Below are positions 1 to 7,146 of a DNA stretch of 10,708 bases, one piece after another. The position numbers were made by a program, and so were the translations under genes. The notes under the pieces were generated by a model that saw nothing but the letters and a program-made list of their open reading frames with translations, did not search any database and had not been told where the DNA came from. The first letter of the stretch is position 1. Every line of letters begins with the position of its first letter. This DNA comes from Ruminococcus sp. CAG:382 (GTDB lineage: Bacteria; Bacillota; Clostridia; Oscillospirales; CAG-382). The DNA lies in the NCBI GenBank assembly GCA_000433115.1, contig FR892237.1, positions 27,665 to 38,372 of the forward strand, written 5' to 3'.

Positions 1-46
1 GCAGTGCTCAGCCGGCAACAGAATTAAAATTTGAGGAGAATATCAC

Positions 47-1291
47 ATGAAAAAACGTCTTTTGCTGGTTTTGTTGTCGTTTATCCAGCTGACCTCATGC
101 GCTCCGGCGTATATTGAAGAGTCAAGTGCGGTCGTGTCTGAAAATTCGGATGAAGCCTCAGAACATGATGAGCTCGAAGCGGCGGAATTTCCGGACAGAT
201 ATCAAAGATATGTCCTTGATGTATACAAGGGGAAAACGGAGGCGGAGCTTGAAGCGGAATTTGACTATTCGCAAACAAGGAACTGCTATTACGAGTTGTC
301 ACAGAGCGCCACAAATGTCTATTTCGAAAGCGGTGATATTTTATACAGGTACAGCAAGCAGAACGGTATTGTTACGCCGCTTTGTCCCGATCCGCTTTGC
401 GATCATTCATCCTGCATATATTCGCAATGCTATCAATTTCCTTCTTCGGGAAAAAACGTCTATCTGGAACATAGTATTCACAACGATGACTGGTCTTCAT
501 GGATTTCGCAGGTGTACAAGTGCAATGCGGACGGAACCGAGCCGAAGCTGCTTGGAAGCTTTGAAAGCAGAAGTATCGGAGAACTGCTTTGTGTCGGTGA
601 TGATCTGTATGCACGGTTCCAACGTTTTGATGATGAAAACAATTCAACTTTCTACTCAATTGTGAAGTTCGGTTCCGACGGAAAGCTCAAGCAGATAACC
701 GACCCGGAATTATCATGCTGGCCGTTTACCGACGGAGTTAATCTTTTGATGAAATGCGGCGATGACGTGTATCGTATTGTTGACGATGCTCCGGTTCTGA
801 TTCGTAAAGGCGTCGCTACGGGAGTCCTTCTGCTGAACGGATATATCTATTTTGCGTATCTGGAAGAGAATGAAGGCAAGAGCGAATATGATTATGTATA
901 TAAACGTGTGTCGATTTACGGCGGAGAGGACGAAGATGTCAGCTCGCCTTTGCTGTATGATTCCGTTGTGTCGGGAGACTATGTTTATTACGGTGTTTCG
1001 ATCGACGGAGTCACAAGCATCACAAAGAGAGACCCCAAAACCCTTGAGGTTATAAAAAGCTTTGAATTTACCGATGGCGGCAAGGCGCTTGCGTACATGG
1101 GAGTACACAAGCCCATCGTTGATAAGGGATATATATTCACATTGTATTACGACGATTACGATGTAAGGAAAGCGGCGGCTCTCGCAGAAAAAAAGGGAGG
1201 ACGATATTCACCGCGATATCATCTTGCAATACTTGATATTGAAACCAATAAAAAATACGTCATTCTCCACGAAGAGGACACAAGGTCATGA
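47..1291 (+). CDS. Surface lipoprotein, probable accessory protein of the downstream ABC transporter
   Basis: This is a 414-residue predicted lipoprotein. Residues 1-17 form a lysine-led hydrophobic signal ending in the lipobox L15-T16-S17-C18, so Cys18 should be lipidated and the rest exposed outside the membrane. An acidic, Ser/Glu-rich linker (about 24-50) follows. The body has many short beta-rich stretches of the type 'GYIYFAY', 'DYVYYGVS' and 'GYIFTLYY', which suggests a beta-propeller-like fold. A compact Cys/His motif, CPDPLCDHSSC (C113, C118, H120, C123), resembles one I recall from DUF5050-like clostridial lipoproteins; I cannot check that here. The start is supported by GAGGAGA at 33-39, 7 bases before the ATG. 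The ABC permease begins 76 bases downstream, so an accessory, sensor or immunity role for that transporter is inferred. No enzymatic function is visible. Confidence 0.85.
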   Translation: MKKRLLLVLLSFIQLTSCAPAYIEESSAVVSENSDEASEHDELEAAEFPDRYQRYVLDVYKGKTEAELEAEFDYSQTRNCYYELSQSATNVYFESGDILYRYSKQNGIVTPLCPDPLCDHSSCIYSQCYQFPSSGKNVYLEHSIHNDDWSSWISQVYKCNADGTEPKLLGSFESRSIGELLCVGDDLYARFQRFDDENNSTFYSIVKFGSDGKLKQITDPELSCWPFTDGVNLLMKCGDDVYRIVDDAPVLIRKGVATGVLLLNGYIYFAYLEENEGKSEYDYVYKRVSIYGGEDEDVSSPLLYDSVVSGDYVYYGVSIDGVTSITKRDPKTLEVIKSFEFTDGGKALAYMGVHKPIVDKGYIFTLYYDDYDVRKAAALAEKKGGRYSPRYHLAILDIETNKKYVILHEEDTRS

Positions 1292-1362
1292 AAAGAATTG
1301 CTTTTGACTATGCTCATATTTCTAACTTATGTTTTCCGACAGTCAAGAACCGAAAGGAGTAA
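1288..1362 (+). CDS. Possible 24-aa leader or spacer peptide
   Basis: A short open frame starts at an ATG that overlaps the lipoprotein stop codon (ATGA) and ends with TAA five bases before the permease ATG. It would encode MKRIAFDYAHISNLCFPTVK followed by NRKE. The end of this frame overlaps the permease ribosome-binding site (AAAGGAGT, 1353-1360), so its translation could influence permease initiation. There is no strong Shine-Dalgarno site of its own. The peptide has no recognisable domain. It may be a translational-coupling bridge, the remnant of a lost gene, or chance. Confidence 0.2.
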   Translation: MKRIAFDYAHISNLCFPTVKNRKE

Positions 1363-1367
1363 GTTGA

Positions 1368-3683
1368 ATGTCATTAATAAGATATGAATTCAGAAAGCTG
1401 ATCTCATATACCTATGTCCGCGCGGCGTTTGCTTTGTTGCTTGTGATCACGGCGGTGCTGTGTGCATTCGAATGCAGCCGCGAAACCGTCGAGTTACGCG
1501 ACGATACAATAACGGCGCTTGAGCTTTACGGTGAAAACAGGGATTTTTACGACAAATACGCGAATGAGCTGAAAGCGCTGAATGATGAGTACATCAAAGT
1601 TGAAATTTCGGAAATAAAAAAGGGGAATTTTGATTACAAATCTCCGGATCTTCCGACGACTTTGTTCCGCAACCAGCGTTTCAACGATTTCACGCTGCTG
1701 AATGCGGTAAAAAAACAATACGCATATGCCGAGGGGTACGGTGACCGCATTTCCGAAATAATCAAAAAGGCCGAAAAACAACTTGAAAGCGCGGAAAGCG
1801 CAAGCGTCAGGAATGACTTCAATATCAGATATCAGAAAGACGTTATTTCCGTTTATTCGCGTGTCGGAAAAATCCGTTTCGCTCCGGCTGTTGTAAAAGG
1901 GTATGATACATACTTTTCATTCACGGCAACAGATTATATCCTTCTGCTGCTTATGGCTCTGGCGGCTCCCTCTCTGTTTCTCGGCGAGTATTCGTCAGGT
2001 GCGGCGTCTGTTATACGTGCAACCAAGAACGGCAGATGGAAAACGGTTGTCTCAAAAACGGCGGCGATGCTGATTTTCGATGTGACGGCGGTATTTGTAT
2101 TTTCCGGCGCAGTGGCTTGTGTTGTCGGATTTTACAAGGGCTTTTCGCCGCTCAGTTGTCCTGTTCAGGCGGTGGAGCTGTTTGCAAACTGTCCGTTTCT
2201 CATAAGCTGCGGACAGCTTGTTGCGCTTTCACTTGCGATAAAGCTGTTCGTGATGTTCTCTTTTTCAATGCTTACAGCGCTTTTTGCTCTGCTGTTTCGC
2301 TCGTTCAAGCTCTCGTTCATTGCGTCTGCAGTATTCGGCGGTGTGAATTACGCTCTTTACAGTGTGAACTATATCGATTCGCACAATCCGTTTGGTCTGT
2401 TCAATATATTTGCCATGGCAGATGCGACTTCGCTTTTTTCAAGATTCAGTGTCGGGAACGTATTCGGAATATATGCCGAGCGTGTTGCTGCGGGATGCCT
2501 TATTTATGCTTTAATTGCGGTCGTTTCATTTGCGATTTGCGGCAGGCGCTTCGCCGCATCCGCACCGTTTGTCGTGAAACCGATCGGGCTGAAGCTGAAG
2601 CTGCCGAGCGTTACACTTCCGGCAAAGACGCTTTTCGGATATGAATTCAAGAAAATTTCGGGAAACGCGTTGTCGGTTATCGCTATGTTGCTTCTTGTCG
2701 CCGTAAAACTTATCACCTCGGCACAGAGCTATGCCGCACAACCTTCATTTTATGATTCAATCATGAAATATTACATGACAACGCTTGAAGGCGAATGGAA
2801 TGAAGAAAAATCGGCGTATATTTCCGAAATTCGCAATGAGATTGACAGTAAAATCGGCGGTTGGGAAGCAATTGAGGAAAAATATCGGGCGCACGAGATT
2901 ACGTATGACGAATACATTCAATGCCGTACCGAATATGAGGATGCAAAGGCAAAAAATGAGCCGTTCAGAGAGGTTGAAAAACGCGATTTGTACTTGCGTG
3001 AACGCAGCGAAAGCGGGCTGAAAGCCGAATTTGTCTATGACACAGGATATAATAAGCTGTTCTTTTCACCGTTTGACATAATTTTACTGGTATTGCTTGC
3101 GGCGCTACTGTCCGGAGTGTTCGCAGACGAATATTCATCGGGCTTTATTCACATTCTTCGTTCCACTCCGAACGGACGCCAAGCTGTATTCGGAGCAAAG
3201 CTTGCGGCATCACTTTCAATATGCCTGCTCTACTTTATCGCATTTTCGATAATCGATTTTGTCAATCTGCAAAACAACTTTCTCCTGCCATCCGCGTCGT
3301 ATTGCCTTGCGTGTATGCCGTGTTTTGAGTGTATCGGTGAAATGTCTATCGGTGCTTTTGCAGTGCTCTATCTCTTGCTGCGCCTGATCGCTTTTGCTGT
3401 CGTAGTGCTATTGATATCCGCATTGTCCGAGCTTTGCAAAAAGACATTGCCTTGTCTTTGCGTTGTTTCAGCTGTTATGTTGCTCCCGTACGCATTCAAA
3501 AGCGTCGTCAGCAGTACATTCGAAAAGTTCGATATGACAACACTGCTTGCTCCGGCAGAACTGATGGCAAAGAGCGATGGTATCATTACTTATGCAATTA
3601 CGCTGATAGCGTTTTCCGCCGTGTCACTTGTGCTGCTCGCGGCATCGGCAATTAACTACAACAAATCGAAAGGAAAGAATTGA
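1368..3683 (+). CDS. ABC-2 type transporter permease, double-length (two fused halves)
   Basis: This 771-residue integral membrane protein is the membrane part of an ABC exporter. It is an internal duplication. Each half opens with a cytoplasmic YEF(R/K)K motif (Y6 and about Y425) and a first membrane helix (about 19-35 and 433-450). A charged, probably helical extracytoplasmic loop follows (about 36-180 and 455-565), then a cluster of further helices. Each half also has the motif EYSSG (E207 and E588) followed by a conserved R-(A/S)-T-x-N-G-R stretch just after its second helix. This is the layout of ABC-2/ABC2_membrane-type permeases, but two are joined into one chain, so one polypeptide may supply both membrane domains. 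The start has a strong site, AAAGGAGT at 1353-1360. The stop lies one base before the ATPase ATG, so the two are co-translated. The substrate is unknown. Confidence 0.88.
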   Translation: MSLIRYEFRKLISYTYVRAAFALLLVITAVLCAFECSRETVELRDDTITALELYGENRDFYDKYANELKALNDEYIKVEISEIKKGNFDYKSPDLPTTLFRNQRFNDFTLLNAVKKQYAYAEGYGDRISEIIKKAEKQLESAESASVRNDFNIRYQKDVISVYSRVGKIRFAPAVVKGYDTYFSFTATDYILLLLMALAAPSLFLGEYSSGAASVIRATKNGRWKTVVSKTAAMLIFDVTAVFVFSGAVACVVGFYKGFSPLSCPVQAVELFANCPFLISCGQLVALSLAIKLFVMFSFSMLTALFALLFRSFKLSFIASAVFGGVNYALYSVNYIDSHNPFGLFNIFAMADATSLFSRFSVGNVFGIYAERVAAGCLIYALIAVVSFAICGRRFAASAPFVVKPIGLKLKLPSVTLPAKTLFGYEFKKISGNALSVIAMLLLVAVKLITSAQSYAAQPSFYDSIMKYYMTTLEGEWNEEKSAYISEIRNEIDSKIGGWEAIEEKYRAHEITYDEYIQCRTEYEDAKAKNEPFREVEKRDLYLRERSESGLKAEFVYDTGYNKLFFSPFDIILLVLLAALLSGVFADEYSSGFIHILRSTPNGRQAVFGAKLAASLSICLLYFIAFSIIDFVNLQNNFLLPSASYCLACMPCFECIGEMSIGAFAVLYLLLRLIAFAVVVLLISALSELCKKTLPCLCVVSAVMLLPYAFKSVVSSTFEKFDMTTLLAPAELMAKSDGIITYAITLIAFSAVSLVLLAASAINYNKSKGKN

Positions 3684-3684
3684 T

Positions 3685-4533
3685 ATGTCACTTTTAAGTA
3701 TACATAATGTCTGTAAATCCTACGGAAATGTAAAAGCACTTACGGATTTTTCAGCGGAGCTTGACTGCGGTGTATATGCACTGCTCGGTCCAAACGGAAG
3801 CGGAAAATCGACGCTGATGAATATTCTTACCGATAATCTGGCAATGGATTCCGGTGAAATACTCTATAACGGAAAAAGCATATATTCGCTCGGCAAGGAG
3901 TATCGCGCTGCCCTTGGGTTTATGCCGCAGTATCCGGGCATGTATCCTACATTTTCGGTCAATGATTGCCTGAAATACATGGCTGTACTGAAAGGGGTAC
4001 CGCGCAGGGAAGCTAAGGCACAGATCGCCGGGCTTCTGGAACGTGTTGAACTGAGTGATGTTGCAAAGCATCCGGTCAGAAGTATGTCCGGAGGTATGAA
4101 ACAGCGTCTCGCGCTTGCACAAGCGTTCATCGGAAATCCTCGGATCGTTATACTTGATGAGCCGACGGCAGGACTTGATCCGAAACAGCGAATCAATGTG
4201 AGGAATTTCATTTCGGAAATGTCGCTTGACCGATGCATAATAATCGCTACACACATTGTCAGCGACGTGGAAAACATAGCTACCCGCGTCATAATGCTGA
4301 AAAAAGGGATTATTCAGGTGAACGACGCACCGAAGGAAATTATTTCAGAACTTGACGGCAGGGTATGGAATGTACCGCAGAACGACGGAGTTACTGACGG
4401 TATCATTTCGGTGAGAAACGACGGAGGCAATGTTGTACTGCGCGTACTGAGCGATGTGAAGCCGTCGCCGAACGCAGAAAAAGCGCCCTCGACACTTGAG
4501 GACGCTTATTTCACCGTTTTTTCGAAGGAATGA
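3685..4533 (+). CDS. ABC transporter ATP-binding protein
   Basis: This 282-residue ATPase should power the permease encoded immediately upstream. All nucleotide-binding motifs are intact: Walker A GPNGSGKST (35-43), Q-loop Q82, signature MSGGM (134-138, a variant of LSGGQ), Walker B IVILDEP with catalytic E159, D-loop GLDP (163-166) and switch His190. The roughly 75-residue tail after the ATPase core is typical of ABC-2 exporter ATPases of the CcmA/drug-export type. I chose the ATG at 3685 rather than the in-frame start at 3628. The earlier start lies inside the permease gene, while 3685 is preceded by AGGAAAG and begins exactly where the family begins (MSLLSIHNVCKSYG). The gene ends one base from the convergent PHP gene, with no visible hairpin terminator between them. 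Confidence 0.93.
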   Translation: MSLLSIHNVCKSYGNVKALTDFSAELDCGVYALLGPNGSGKSTLMNILTDNLAMDSGEILYNGKSIYSLGKEYRAALGFMPQYPGMYPTFSVNDCLKYMAVLKGVPRREAKAQIAGLLERVELSDVAKHPVRSMSGGMKQRLALAQAFIGNPRIVILDEPTAGLDPKQRINVRNFISEMSLDRCIIIATHIVSDVENIATRVIMLKKGIIQVNDAPKEIISELDGRVWNVPQNDGVTDGIISVRNDGGNVVLRVLSDVKPSPNAEKAPSTLEDAYFTVFSKE

Positions 4534-4534
4534 T

Positions 4535-5272
4535 TCAAATAAGACCGCAGAGCAGATTGTCTTTGTTGTGGCAATCGGAATTGCAGACAACCTTTTTTCC
4601 GCTTTGAAGAATCACATCAAGGAGCCGTTTTTCCGGGTAAGGAGTTTTGCGGTAGCCGCGAGCAATCGCGCCGGTGTTGATTTCAAAGATTGCCGGTGTC
4701 GCAAGCAGCTTTTGCAGCGCTTTATCAGAAGCGGCAATATAACGGGGATGGTTTGTGTCGAAAAGCGAGCCGTCCTCGTTGAATTTTGTGACGAGGTCAA
4801 AATGACCGACGATATTACACTTTGTTTTACTGTATATGTCGCCTATCAGTGCGTAATAGTCCTCGATGTATGTGTAAAAATCACCGCCGTAATGGTTTGC
4901 GACGTCTCTTTTCTGTGTTTCGGCACTTTCGTCAACCGTAAGATAAGCTCCGTCCTTTTTTATGTAATGTACGGAACCTATTACATAATCATATCCGTTT
5001 GTCGGTGCGTTTGAAAAATAGTCCTGTTCAACGCCGAGAAGTATGCGTATTCTGTCGCGATATTTCTCCGCAAGTTCGCGGATGCATTTTTTGTATTGCT
5101 TTGTGCCTTCAATGCTCATGCAATACGTTTCGTCAAAGTCGGTATATGAGTGCCCCGAAAATCCTATTTCCGGGCATCCGAGGCGTATAGCCTCAAGTAC
5201 CATTTCTTCCGGAGTATCTTTGCCGTCGCAGAACGTTGAATGTGTGTGATAGTTTGAAGGGATGTTACTCAT
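4535..5272 (-). CDS. PHP-domain phosphoesterase, histidinol-phosphatase type
   Basis: This 245-residue protein belongs to the PHP metal-dependent phosphoesterases, closest in style to HisK-type histidinol-phosphate phosphatases. Visible metal-binding residues are H9 and H11 (YHTHSTFCDG), H41 (FSGHSYT), E82 (GVEQDYF), H102 (GSVHYI), H157 (VGHFDL), and D233 and H235 (NSDCHNKD). This nearly complete set supports an active tri-metal hydrolase. The neighbourhood holds no other histidine-synthesis gene, so the substrate may be another small phosphate ester. The ATG at 5272 is chosen because it overlaps the upstream HD gene's stop (ATGA) and the protein then starts just before the first PHP motif. 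The end looks short: it stops ten residues after the last metal ligand, where relatives usually carry one more helix (about 20 residues). A shifted frame there reads LFESFLRKNGEI, which resembles that helix. Confidence 0.85.
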   Translation of the reverse strand: MSNIPSNYHTHSTFCDGKDTPEEMVLEAIRLGCPEIGFSGHSYTDFDETYCMSIEGTKQYKKCIRELAEKYRDRIRILLGVEQDYFSNAPTNGYDYVIGSVHYIKKDGAYLTVDESAETQKRDVANHYGGDFYTYIEDYYALIGDIYSKTKCNIVGHFDLVTKFNEDGSLFDTNHPRYIAASDKALQKLLATPAIFEINTGAIARGYRKTPYPEKRLLDVILQSGKKVVCNSDCHNKDNLLCGLI

Positions 5273-5862
5273 TTCGTATATCCGTCCATAAATTCGTTTA
5301 CCGACGCTTCGCAGTCGCGCATTGCAAGGAGTGTCTGTTCGAAAAGTCTGTCGAGTTCCCATCCAAGCCTTTCCGCACCAGTACGAATAATATCACGTGA
5401 ACATCCTGCGGCGAATTTTTTGTCCTTGAATTTTTTCTTTATGCTTGAAATATCCATATCGGAAACGCTTTTTGACGGGCGCATGAGCGCTGTGGACCAT
5501 ATAAGACCGGTGAGCTCGTCGGCGGCAAAGAGTACTTTTTCCATTTCGCAATTCGGCTCAGCATCGCAACATATACCATATCCGTGTGAGCATATCGAAT
5601 GGATCATATCCTCACCGACGCCGCCTGCGGCAAGCAGCTCCGGCGCCTTTTTGCAATGTTCCTCTGGATAAAGTTCAAAATCAATATCGTGCAGCAGACC
5701 GACAATACACCAATATTCTTCCTCGTCGAGATAGCCGAGCGATTTCGCAAAAAAACGCATTACGCCTTCAACTGTCAGTGCATGTCTGATGTGAAATGGC
5801 TCTTTATTGTATTTTTCAAGAAGCAAAAAAGCTTCTTCTCTTGAAATTGTACTTGTTCTCAA
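5269..5862 (-). CDS. HD-domain metal-dependent hydrolase
   Basis: This 197-residue HD-superfamily protein resembles a conserved family of small clostridial HD hydrolases. Candidate metal and catalytic residues are H27 (FHIRHAL), H58-D59 (GLLHDIDFELYPEEHC), H88 and H93 (MIHSICSHGYG) and D115 (FAADELTGL). These residues fit an HD phosphohydrolase, but the substrate is unknown. I place the start at the TTG at 5862. AAGAGGTG lies 7 bases upstream of it, and the longer ATG start at 5904 falls inside the promoter spacer, so it could not be on the transcript. The stop overlaps the PHP gene's ATG by four bases, so the two are translated as a pair and probably act in the same pathway. The promoter at 5895-5923 should drive both genes. 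Confidence 0.82.
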   Translation of the reverse strand: MRTSTISREEAFLLLEKYNKEPFHIRHALTVEGVMRFFAKSLGYLDEEEYWCIVGLLHDIDFELYPEEHCKKAPELLAAGGVGEDMIHSICSHGYGICCDAEPNCEMEKVLFAADELTGLIWSTALMRPSKSVSDMDISSIKKKFKDKKFAAGCSRDIIRTGAERLGWELDRLFEQTLLAMRDCEASVNEFMDGYTK

Positions 5863-5869
5863 AACGGTA

Positions 5870-5877
5870 CACCTCTT
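5870..5877 (-). promoter_or_regulatory. Ribosome-binding site deciding the TTG start of the HD gene
   Basis: On the minus strand AAGAGGTG lies 7 bases before the TTG at 5862. The ATG codons further upstream at 5904 and 5892 have no such site and lie within or at the edge of the promoter. Confidence 0.7.
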
Positions 5878-5883
5878 AATATA

Positions 5884-5899
5884 ATACTGCATGCAGTAT
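5884..5899. promoter_or_regulatory. Perfect 16-bp palindrome, candidate operator
   Basis: ATACTGCATGCAGTAT is its own reverse complement. It covers five bases of the -10 box of the leftward promoter and its expected start point (about 5888), which is a typical place for a dimeric repressor to block initiation. A partial half-site, TACTGTATG (8 of 9 bases like TACTGCATG), occurs at 6003-6011 in the leader of the rightward gene. The binding protein is unknown. Confidence 0.5.
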
Positions 5900-5923
5900 A
5901 CCATACCGAAAAGGAAAGTTCAA
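5895..5923 (-). promoter_or_regulatory. Sigma-A promoter for the HD-PHP operon
   Basis: On the minus strand there is a -35 box TTGAAC (5918-5923), a 17-base spacer and a -10 box TATACT (5895-5900), with TG at the extended -10 position. The start point should be near 5888, leaving a leader of about 25 bases before the TTG start at 5862. Confidence 0.75.
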
Positions 5924-5954
5924 TATATTTTTCTGATAAAAAACAAAAAAAAGA
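5924..5954. promoter_or_regulatory. A/T-rich spacer between divergent promoters, possible shared UP element
   Basis: The 31 bases separating the two -35 boxes consist almost only of A and T, with A-runs at 5938-5943 and 5945-5952. Such tracts upstream of -35 boxes can bind the RNA polymerase alpha subunits. Its place between two back-to-back promoters means it could serve both. The function is inferred from composition and position only. Confidence 0.35.
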
Positions 5955-5983
5955 TTGAAAACTGTCGCTCGAAATGGTATAAT
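5955..5983 (+). promoter_or_regulatory. Sigma-A promoter for the zinc-ribbon/TPM operon
   Basis: The -35 box is TTGAAA (5955-5960), followed by a 17-base spacer and a perfect -10 box TATAAT (5978-5983) preceded by TGG (extended -10). The start point is expected near 5990, about 45 bases upstream of the GTG start at 6035. It probably drives the genes up to the end of the window, since gaps there are small or overlapping. Confidence 0.82.
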
Positions 5984-6022
5984 CTTTACAACTATAATAG
6001 CGTACTGTATGTGCGCTTCAAC

Positions 6023-6029
6023 GGAGGAG
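6023..6029 (+). promoter_or_regulatory. Ribosome-binding site deciding the GTG start of the zinc-ribbon gene
   Basis: GGAGGAG lies 5 bases before the GTG at 6035. The longer frame beginning at an ATG at 5891 runs back through the promoter and cannot be the translated form. Confidence 0.75.
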
Positions 6030-6034
6030 AAATC

Positions 6035-7129
6035 GTGGCAGAAACACAGGAATACAAATGTCCGTGTTGCGGCGGCGCAATAGCGTTTGACAGCGCATCG
6101 CAGAAAATGAAGTGCCCGTACTGCGACACCGAATTTGAAGTGGAAACTCTCAGAGAATACGATGCAACGCTTAAGAATACACAAAACGACGATATGAACT
6201 GGGAAGAAGCATCGGGCGGCGAGTGGCAACCCGGCGAAACAGATGGTCTCAGGGTATATTTATGCAAATCGTGCGGTGGCGAAATTGTCGGTGACGAAAA
6301 TATGGCGGCAACAGATTGCCCGTTCTGCGGCAATCATGTTGTCATGATGGGACAGTTCAAGGGCGAACTTCGTCCGGATTATGTTATCCCTTTCAAACTT
6401 GACAAAAAAGCGGCAAAAGAAGGCCTTATGAAACATCTTTCGGGAAAAAGGCTTCTGCCGAAGATTTTCAAAGACAAAAATCACATTGATGAAATCAAAG
6501 GCGTGTATGTTCCATTTTGGCTGTACGATACCGAAGCCGATGCGTTGCTGAATTTCAAAGCCACAAAGGTGCGTTCGTGGAGCGACCGAAATTATAACTA
6601 CGTCGAAACAAGTCATTATTCAGTGACGCGTGGAGGTACGATCGCATTTGACAATGTTCCGGTTGACGGTTCGACAAAAATGCCCGATGACCTTATGGAT
6701 TCAATCGAACCGTATTATTATAAAGAAGCGGTGGATTTTCAGACCGCATACCTCGCAGGTTATCTTGCCGATAAGTACGATCTTACCGCAAAAGACTGCG
6801 AGGAACGTGCCAACGCACGAGTTAAAAAGTCAGCCGAGACAGCATTTGCCGCAACCGCAGAGGGCTATACAACGATAACTCCGGAGAACACATCGGTGAA
6901 GCTGAACGCCGGCAAGGTCCGATATGCTCTGCTTCCCGTATGGATACTCAATACAACTTGGAACGGAAATAAATATATTTTCGCAATGAACGGTCAGACC
7001 GGAAAGTTTGTCGGTAATCTTCCTGTTGACAAAAAAGCGGCATCGCTGTGGCGCCTTGGGCTTACACTCGGCATCGGTGCCCTTATATATGGCTGCGCCT
7101 GGTTGCTTTGGCTTGCTAACATACTTTGA
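6035..7129 (+). CDS. Double zinc-ribbon protein with C-terminal membrane helix
   Basis: This 364-residue protein starts at GTG. It has two zinc ribbons near its N-terminus: C9-C12 with C27-C30 (CPCC...CPYC), and C77-C80 with C95-C98 (CKSC...CPFC). An acidic linker, about 46-70, joins them. A mixed alpha/beta region of about 220 residues follows, with several Trp/Tyr-rich segments (VPFWLYDTEADA, LLPVWILNTTW). A hydrophobic helix near the C-terminus (about 340-362) should anchor it in the membrane, ribbons inside. Such proteins are often auto-labelled TFIIB-type zinc ribbon or PriA-like, but nothing here indicates helicase or transcription-factor function. In Firmicutes this family typically sits beside TPM-domain genes, as it does here, 17 bases upstream of one. 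That pairing suggests a shared membrane-associated role, still undefined. Confidence 0.82.
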   Translation: MAETQEYKCPCCGGAIAFDSASQKMKCPYCDTEFEVETLREYDATLKNTQNDDMNWEEASGGEWQPGETDGLRVYLCKSCGGEIVGDENMAATDCPFCGNHVVMMGQFKGELRPDYVIPFKLDKKAAKEGLMKHLSGKRLLPKIFKDKNHIDEIKGVYVPFWLYDTEADALLNFKATKVRSWSDRNYNYVETSHYSVTRGGTIAFDNVPVDGSTKMPDDLMDSIEPYYYKEAVDFQTAYLAGYLADKYDLTAKDCEERANARVKKSAETAFAATAEGYTTITPENTSVKLNAGKVRYALLPVWILNTTWNGNKYIFAMNGQTGKFVGNLPVDKKAASLWRLGLTLGIGALIYGCAWLLWLANIL

Positions 7130-7146
7130 GGGAGGAGAACATCAAC

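Noticed and set aside
1..50. Tail of an upstream gene, for example a frame ending in TGA at 48-50 in an ATGA overlap with the lipoprotein
   Set aside because: All three forward frames are open at the window edge and then stop (at 27, 34 and 50), so too little is present to choose a frame.
1303..1337. Possible internal promoter with TTGACT before the permease gene
   Set aside because: No acceptable -10 box lies at 16-18 bases; the best candidates match only two or three consensus positions.
2036..2644. 202-codon open frame on the + strand inside the permease gene
   Set aside because: It lies wholly within a well-supported membrane protein gene, has no ribosome site and shows a Cys/Arg-rich, shadow-frame composition.
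3628..3684. 19-residue N-terminal extension of the ABC ATPase
   Set aside because: It overlaps the permease coding end, and the family start and ribosome site are at 3685.
4530..4540. Bidirectional terminator between the convergent ATPase and PHP genes
   Set aside because: There is only one base between the two stops and I see no strong hairpin with a T-run on either side.
4496..5014. 172-codon + strand frame opposite the PHP gene
   Set aside because: The opposite strand carries the complete PHP metal-binding motifs; this frame has no domain and no ribosome site.
5863..5904. ATG starts for the HD protein at 5904 or 5892
   Set aside because: 5904 lies in the spacer of its own promoter and 5892 at the expected start point; neither has a ribosome site, unlike the TTG at 5862.
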